Below are positions 5,830 through 5,959 of a stretch of DNA of 5,959 nucleotides, piece after piece (within the stretch, counting starts at the first letter, position 1; the number at the start of each line of letters is the position of its first letter). Both the position numbers and the translations under genes were made by a program. The notes under the pieces are model-generated. The model worked only from the letters and a program-made list of their open reading frames with translations. It ran no database searches and had not been told where the DNA came from. The DNA is from JBFISM01 sp041608535. Lineage in GTDB: Bacteria > Actinomycetota > Acidimicrobiia > Spongiisociales > UBA5794. Location of the stretch: the NCBI GenBank assembly GCA_041608535.1, contig JBFISM010000178.1, positions 1 to 5,959 of the forward strand, read 5' to 3'.

Positions 5830-5857
5830 GAGGGGCCGGTCACGTGACCGGCCCCTC
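5830..5857 (+). terminator. 28-bp perfect palindrome, probable terminator of the lipoprotein gene
   Basis: GAGGGGCCGGTCAC (5830-5843) is followed directly by its exact reverse complement (5844-5857). As RNA it would form a very stable 12-bp stem with an ACGT loop. It lies 27 nt after the stop codon. The following bases (TGTCGTTCT) are T-enriched but have no true T run, which is common for terminators of high-GC actinobacteria. The symmetry makes it potentially bidirectional. An operator role for the gene at 5897 is an alternative. Confidence 0.7.
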
Positions 5858-5883
5858 TGTCGTTCTCTAGCCGGGCTCCCGGG

Positions 5884-5889
5884 TAACGT
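5884..5889 (+). promoter_or_regulatory. -10 hexamer for a probable leaderless right-edge gene
   Basis: TAACGT fits TANNNT and is followed by seven bases and then ATG 5897. No Shine-Dalgarno sequence is visible in those bases, as expected for a leaderless mRNA. No consensus -35 is seen; the position where it would lie is just downstream of the 28-bp palindrome. Confidence 0.4.
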
Positions 5890-5896
5890 CGTGCAA

Positions 5897-5959
5897 ATGC
5901 AGTTGGGGGCGTACAAGATCGTCGAGGCCGGCGGCGTGCAGTGGGCGCTCTCCGACACC
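5897..5959 (+). CDS. N-terminus of an unidentified protein, cut by the window edge
   Basis: From ATG 5897 the frame is open for 21 codons to the right edge (MQLGAYKIVEAGGVQWALSD and onward). Codons favour G or C in third position (GCG TAC AAG ATC GTC GAG GCC GGC GGC GTG CAG), which supports real coding. There is no signal peptide at the start, so the product is probably cytosolic. The start is backed by a -10 hexamer at leaderless spacing. Too little is visible to name a family. It begins 94 nt after the lipoprotein stop and beyond the palindrome, so it is likely a separate transcription unit. Confidence 0.6.
   Translation, partial: MQLGAYKIVEAGGVQWALSDT

Noticed and set aside
4150..5958. 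Very long open frame (about 600 codons) on the minus strand opposite the lipoprotein gene
   Set aside because: It is a mirror of a GC-biased gene: rich in Arg, Gly, Val and Asp, no recognisable domain, and the plus-strand frame has clear family motifs, a lipobox and a ribosome site.
1..5959. CRISPR array, insertion sequence, integrase or attachment site
   Set aside because: No regularly spaced direct repeats, transposase or recombinase motifs, or flanking terminal inverted repeats were seen. The only tandem repeats are in protein-coding linkers and SLH domains.

Overview
The window looks like chromosomal DNA of a high-GC actinobacterium. An Acidimicrobiia-like lineage is my best guess. The grounds are strong G/C preference at third codon positions, Cys-containing S-layer-homology (SLH) repeats ending in VTRGAMAAFLVRAL-like motifs, and a T/E/A/P-rich linker after the lipobox of a substrate-binding lipoprotein. 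At least two starts also look leaderless (a TANNNT hexamer 6-7 nt before the ATG). The taxonomic call is an inference from protein style, not from any search.

Layout. Minus strand, read right to left: a 6-phosphofructokinase (3848 to 2709), then a 729-residue secreted protein with three SLH repeats (2607 to 418), a good intrinsic terminator (417 to 382), and the first 108 codons of another secreted protein that runs off the left edge (326 to 1). Plus strand: a 556-nt intergenic region (3849-4404) divergent from the kinase gene, a branched-chain-amino-acid-type substrate-binding lipoprotein (4405-5802), a 28-bp perfect palindrome acting as terminator or operator (5830-5857), and the start of a further gene at the right edge (5897 onward).

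Most unusual part. The 556-nt intergenic region holds a Shine-Dalgarno element that can pair over 16 nt with the canonical 3' end of 16S rRNA, followed by a 15-codon ORF (MISESSHRALEVAER). The stop codon of that ORF lies inside the first of three mutually exclusive pairing segments (CTAGG / CCTAG / CTAGG), and more hairpins follow up to about 4202. This has the layout of a leader-peptide or attenuator-type RNA element, or of an independent small RNA or small-protein gene. I cannot match it to a known family. The downstream lipoprotein gene is its only apparent plus-strand target in the window.

Other points of interest. The phosphofructokinase has Gly where the Mg-binding Asp of the usual GGDGT motif is expected, Lys in the PKTIDND motif, and an extra acidic, helix-forming segment of about 46 residues near its C-terminal half. 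The SLH protein has a long C-terminal region with a His/Cys-rich patch that I cannot assign. The genes do not form an obvious pathway. The kinase belongs to central glycolysis, while the rest are envelope or exported proteins.
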